A DNA stretch of 6,568 nt from Candidatus Aenigmatarchaeota archaeon (GTDB lineage: Archaea; Aenigmatarchaeota; Aenigmatarchaeia; GW2011-AR5): positions 1 to 6,568 of the forward strand of contig JACQIE010000055.1 of the NCBI GenBank assembly GCA_016198645.1, written 5' to 3'. Under the pieces are notes generated by a model. The model did no database searches. It saw nothing but the letters and a program-made list of their open reading frames with translations, and was not told the origin of the DNA. Within the stretch, counting starts at the first letter, position 1, and every line of letters begins with the position of its first letter. Made by a program: the position numbers and the translations under genes. Shown in pieces: positions 5,857 to 6,568 of the stretch.

Positions 5857-5881
5857 GTGCAAAGCCCACAGGTAAGTTAAG

Positions 5882-5890
5882 CTTTTATAA
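5882..5890 (+). promoter_or_regulatory. TATA box of the nucleotidyltransferase gene
   Basis: CTTTTATAA is centred about 24 bases before the ATG at 5910, fitting a leaderless or nearly leaderless transcript. A purine-rich GTTAAG just upstream could be the BRE. The MITE's right target duplication ends 6-7 bases before the box, so the insertion spared the core promoter. Confidence 0.6.
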
Positions 5891-5909
5891 GTGGCTGTCA
5901 AATAGAAAT

Positions 5910-6568
5910 ATGTCAAAAAGGAAACCCGCAAAACTTCCAAAGAAAACCGTTTCTAAAAAACAATCCAAGCCCGCCCAGCCCGCGCCGGTTCCGACGCAGC
6001 TTGCCCCTGTTCCGGCAGCGCCGCAGCCGAACGAGGCAATGCGGCAAGAGAGCTTAAAAATCGCGAATAAGTTTAAAGACGAAGTCCTTAAAAAATACAA
6101 GGACATAACCAAGGCTGTCGTTCTTTTCGGCTCTTTCACGCGCAGCGATTTCCACAAGGGTAGCGACATAGACATGCTTGTCGTCATAGACGATACACTT
6201 TCCCGTTTCACTCCGGAGACGAAGATGCGCTTTGACGACGATATTTACGCTATAGGCAAGAAGCTGTCGGACGAAATAGTCGTCCAGCCGGCATGGACGC
6301 TAACGGAATTCTGGGACATGGCAAGAATCGGGCATCCGCTTCTCTACACTATAGTCAGGGACGGATGGGCGCTCTACGACACGGGATTCTGGATACCGAT
6401 AAGGAAGCTTCTGGAAGCGGGCAAAATCCCGACCACGCTTGAAGCCGTGGAGAAGTTCATGGAATCGTCTCCGCAGAAAATCAGCCGCGTGGAGACCGCG
6501 AAGCTTTACATGATAGCCGAAGATATTTACTATGCCATGCTCAATTCGTCGCAGGCCGTGCTGATGTA
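5910..6568 (+). CDS. Nucleotidyltransferase (MNT/pol-beta superfamily) with probable HEPN-like C-terminus (3' partial)
   Basis: The frame is open from the ATG at 5910 to the window end, giving 219 visible residues. Residues 1-45 are a Lys-rich then Pro/Ala-rich tail, probably disordered. Residues about 46-126 form the nucleotidyltransferase core: VVLFGSFTRSDFHKGSDIDMLVV (70-92) carries the signature GS (74-75) and the metal-binding D86-x-D88. A third carboxylate may be E122 in DEIVVQ, which is uncertain. Next come an acidic/aromatic segment (LTEFWDMARIGHPLLYTIV) and GWALYD, known from archaeal members of this group. From about 176 onward, helices ending in AEDIYYAMLNSSQAVLM resemble the start of a HEPN domain. 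Fused or paired MNT-HEPN proteins often form toxin-antitoxin modules in which MNT modifies HEPN, but many archaeal fusions have unknown roles. Here the HEPN part is incomplete, so its active R-x4-6-H motif cannot be checked. Confidence 0.78.
   Translation, partial: MSKRKPAKLPKKTVSKKQSKPAQPAPVPTQLAPVPAAPQPNEAMRQESLKIANKFKDEVLKKYKDITKAVVLFGSFTRSDFHKGSDIDMLVVIDDTLSRFTPETKMRFDDDIYAIGKKLSDEIVVQPAWTLTEFWDMARIGHPLLYTIVRDGWALYDTGFWIPIRKLLEAGKIPTTLEAVEKFMESSPQKISRVETAKLYMIAEDIYYAMLNSSQAVLM

Larger units (their letters stand above)
5741..5866. mobile_element. MITE-like element, 126 bp, with inverted ends, target duplication and two internal hairpins
   Basis: The ends are 17-bp inverted repeats: GGTTTTGCACAAAAAGT at 5741-5757 and its complement at 5850-5866, with one mismatch. 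They are flanked by a perfect direct repeat CACAGGTAA (5732-5740 and 5867-5875; the next G also matches, so the duplication is 9 or 10 bp). The left copy contains the TAA stop of the TIM-barrel gene, so the element entered exactly at the end of that gene without changing the protein. Inside are two hairpins: an 11-bp stem at 5759-5769/5806-5816 capped by a smaller GACGCC-TTC-GGCGTC hairpin, and a perfect 10-bp stem at 5826-5835/5839-5848. There is no transposase, so it would need one in trans. I cannot assign an IS family from the ends. Confidence 0.85.

Noticed and set aside
5741..5866. tRNA or other cloverleaf RNA gene
   Set aside because: The branched fold is suggestive, but there is no T-loop GTTCRANYC, no anticodon arm of the right size and no acceptor-like 3' end. 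Inverted ends plus a target duplication explain it better.
5276..5869. - strand ORF of 197 codons through the MITE and barrel gene end
   Set aside because: It covers the AHIPI and FERGG motif region of the real gene on the other strand; its composition is that of a shadow frame.

Overview
The window looks like genomic DNA from an archaeon, most likely an uncultivated lineage of the DPANN type. This rests on promoter style and gene content, not on a database match. The archaeal signs are TTTATA-type boxes centred about 23-27 bases upstream of start codons, several apparently leaderless genes, heavy use of ATA and AGG codons, GGTGA-type ribosome binding sites, and many proteins that resemble no textbook family. 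Coding density is high, and no gene-free stretch exceeds about 180 bases.

Layout. (1) Positions 1-361, + strand: the C-terminal third of a histidinol-phosphate aminotransferase (HisC) cut by the window edge. (2) Positions 358-1743, - strand: a compact three-gene operon. It begins with two adjacent proteins that look like distant paralogs (173 and 163 aa) and ends with a 117-aa linker/coiled-coil protein whose stop codon overlaps the hisC stop tail to tail. (3) Positions 1744-1785: a 42-bp divergent promoter in which the TATA boxes for the two directions are interleaved. (4) Positions 1786-2121, + strand: a small four-helix membrane protein. (5) Positions 2155-3804, + strand: a 549-aa, mostly helical protein of unknown function with a leaderless promoter. 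(6) Positions 3805-3985: an intergenic stretch with two diverged direct-repeat blocks and a 9-bp hairpin. It can also be read as a 62-aa ORF joined by ATGA overlaps to both neighbours. (7) Positions 3986-5740, + strand: a 584-aa TIM-barrel protein of the endonuclease IV / xylose isomerase-like superfamily with a large insertion. (8) Positions 5741-5866: a MITE-like element with 17-bp terminal inverted repeats, a 9-bp target duplication and two internal hairpins. (9) Position 5910 to the end, + strand: the start of a nucleotidyltransferase of the MNT/pol-beta superfamily with a probable HEPN-like helical C-terminus, cut by the window end.

How the parts may work together. The two - strand paralogs and the coiled-coil protein are packed as one transcription unit and probably act together, role unknown. 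The 549-aa protein and the TIM-barrel enzyme are neighbours on the same strand and may be functionally linked, but the TIM-barrel gene may also have its own TATA box. The MITE landed exactly at the TIM-barrel stop codon. Its right-hand hairpin plus T-tract looks like a terminator that would insulate the downstream nucleotidyltransferase gene. The strongest leads are the MITE and its terminator-like design, and the TIM-barrel enzyme: it keeps the ligands of two of the three zinc sites of endonuclease IV, has lost most of the third, and carries roughly 220 extra residues.
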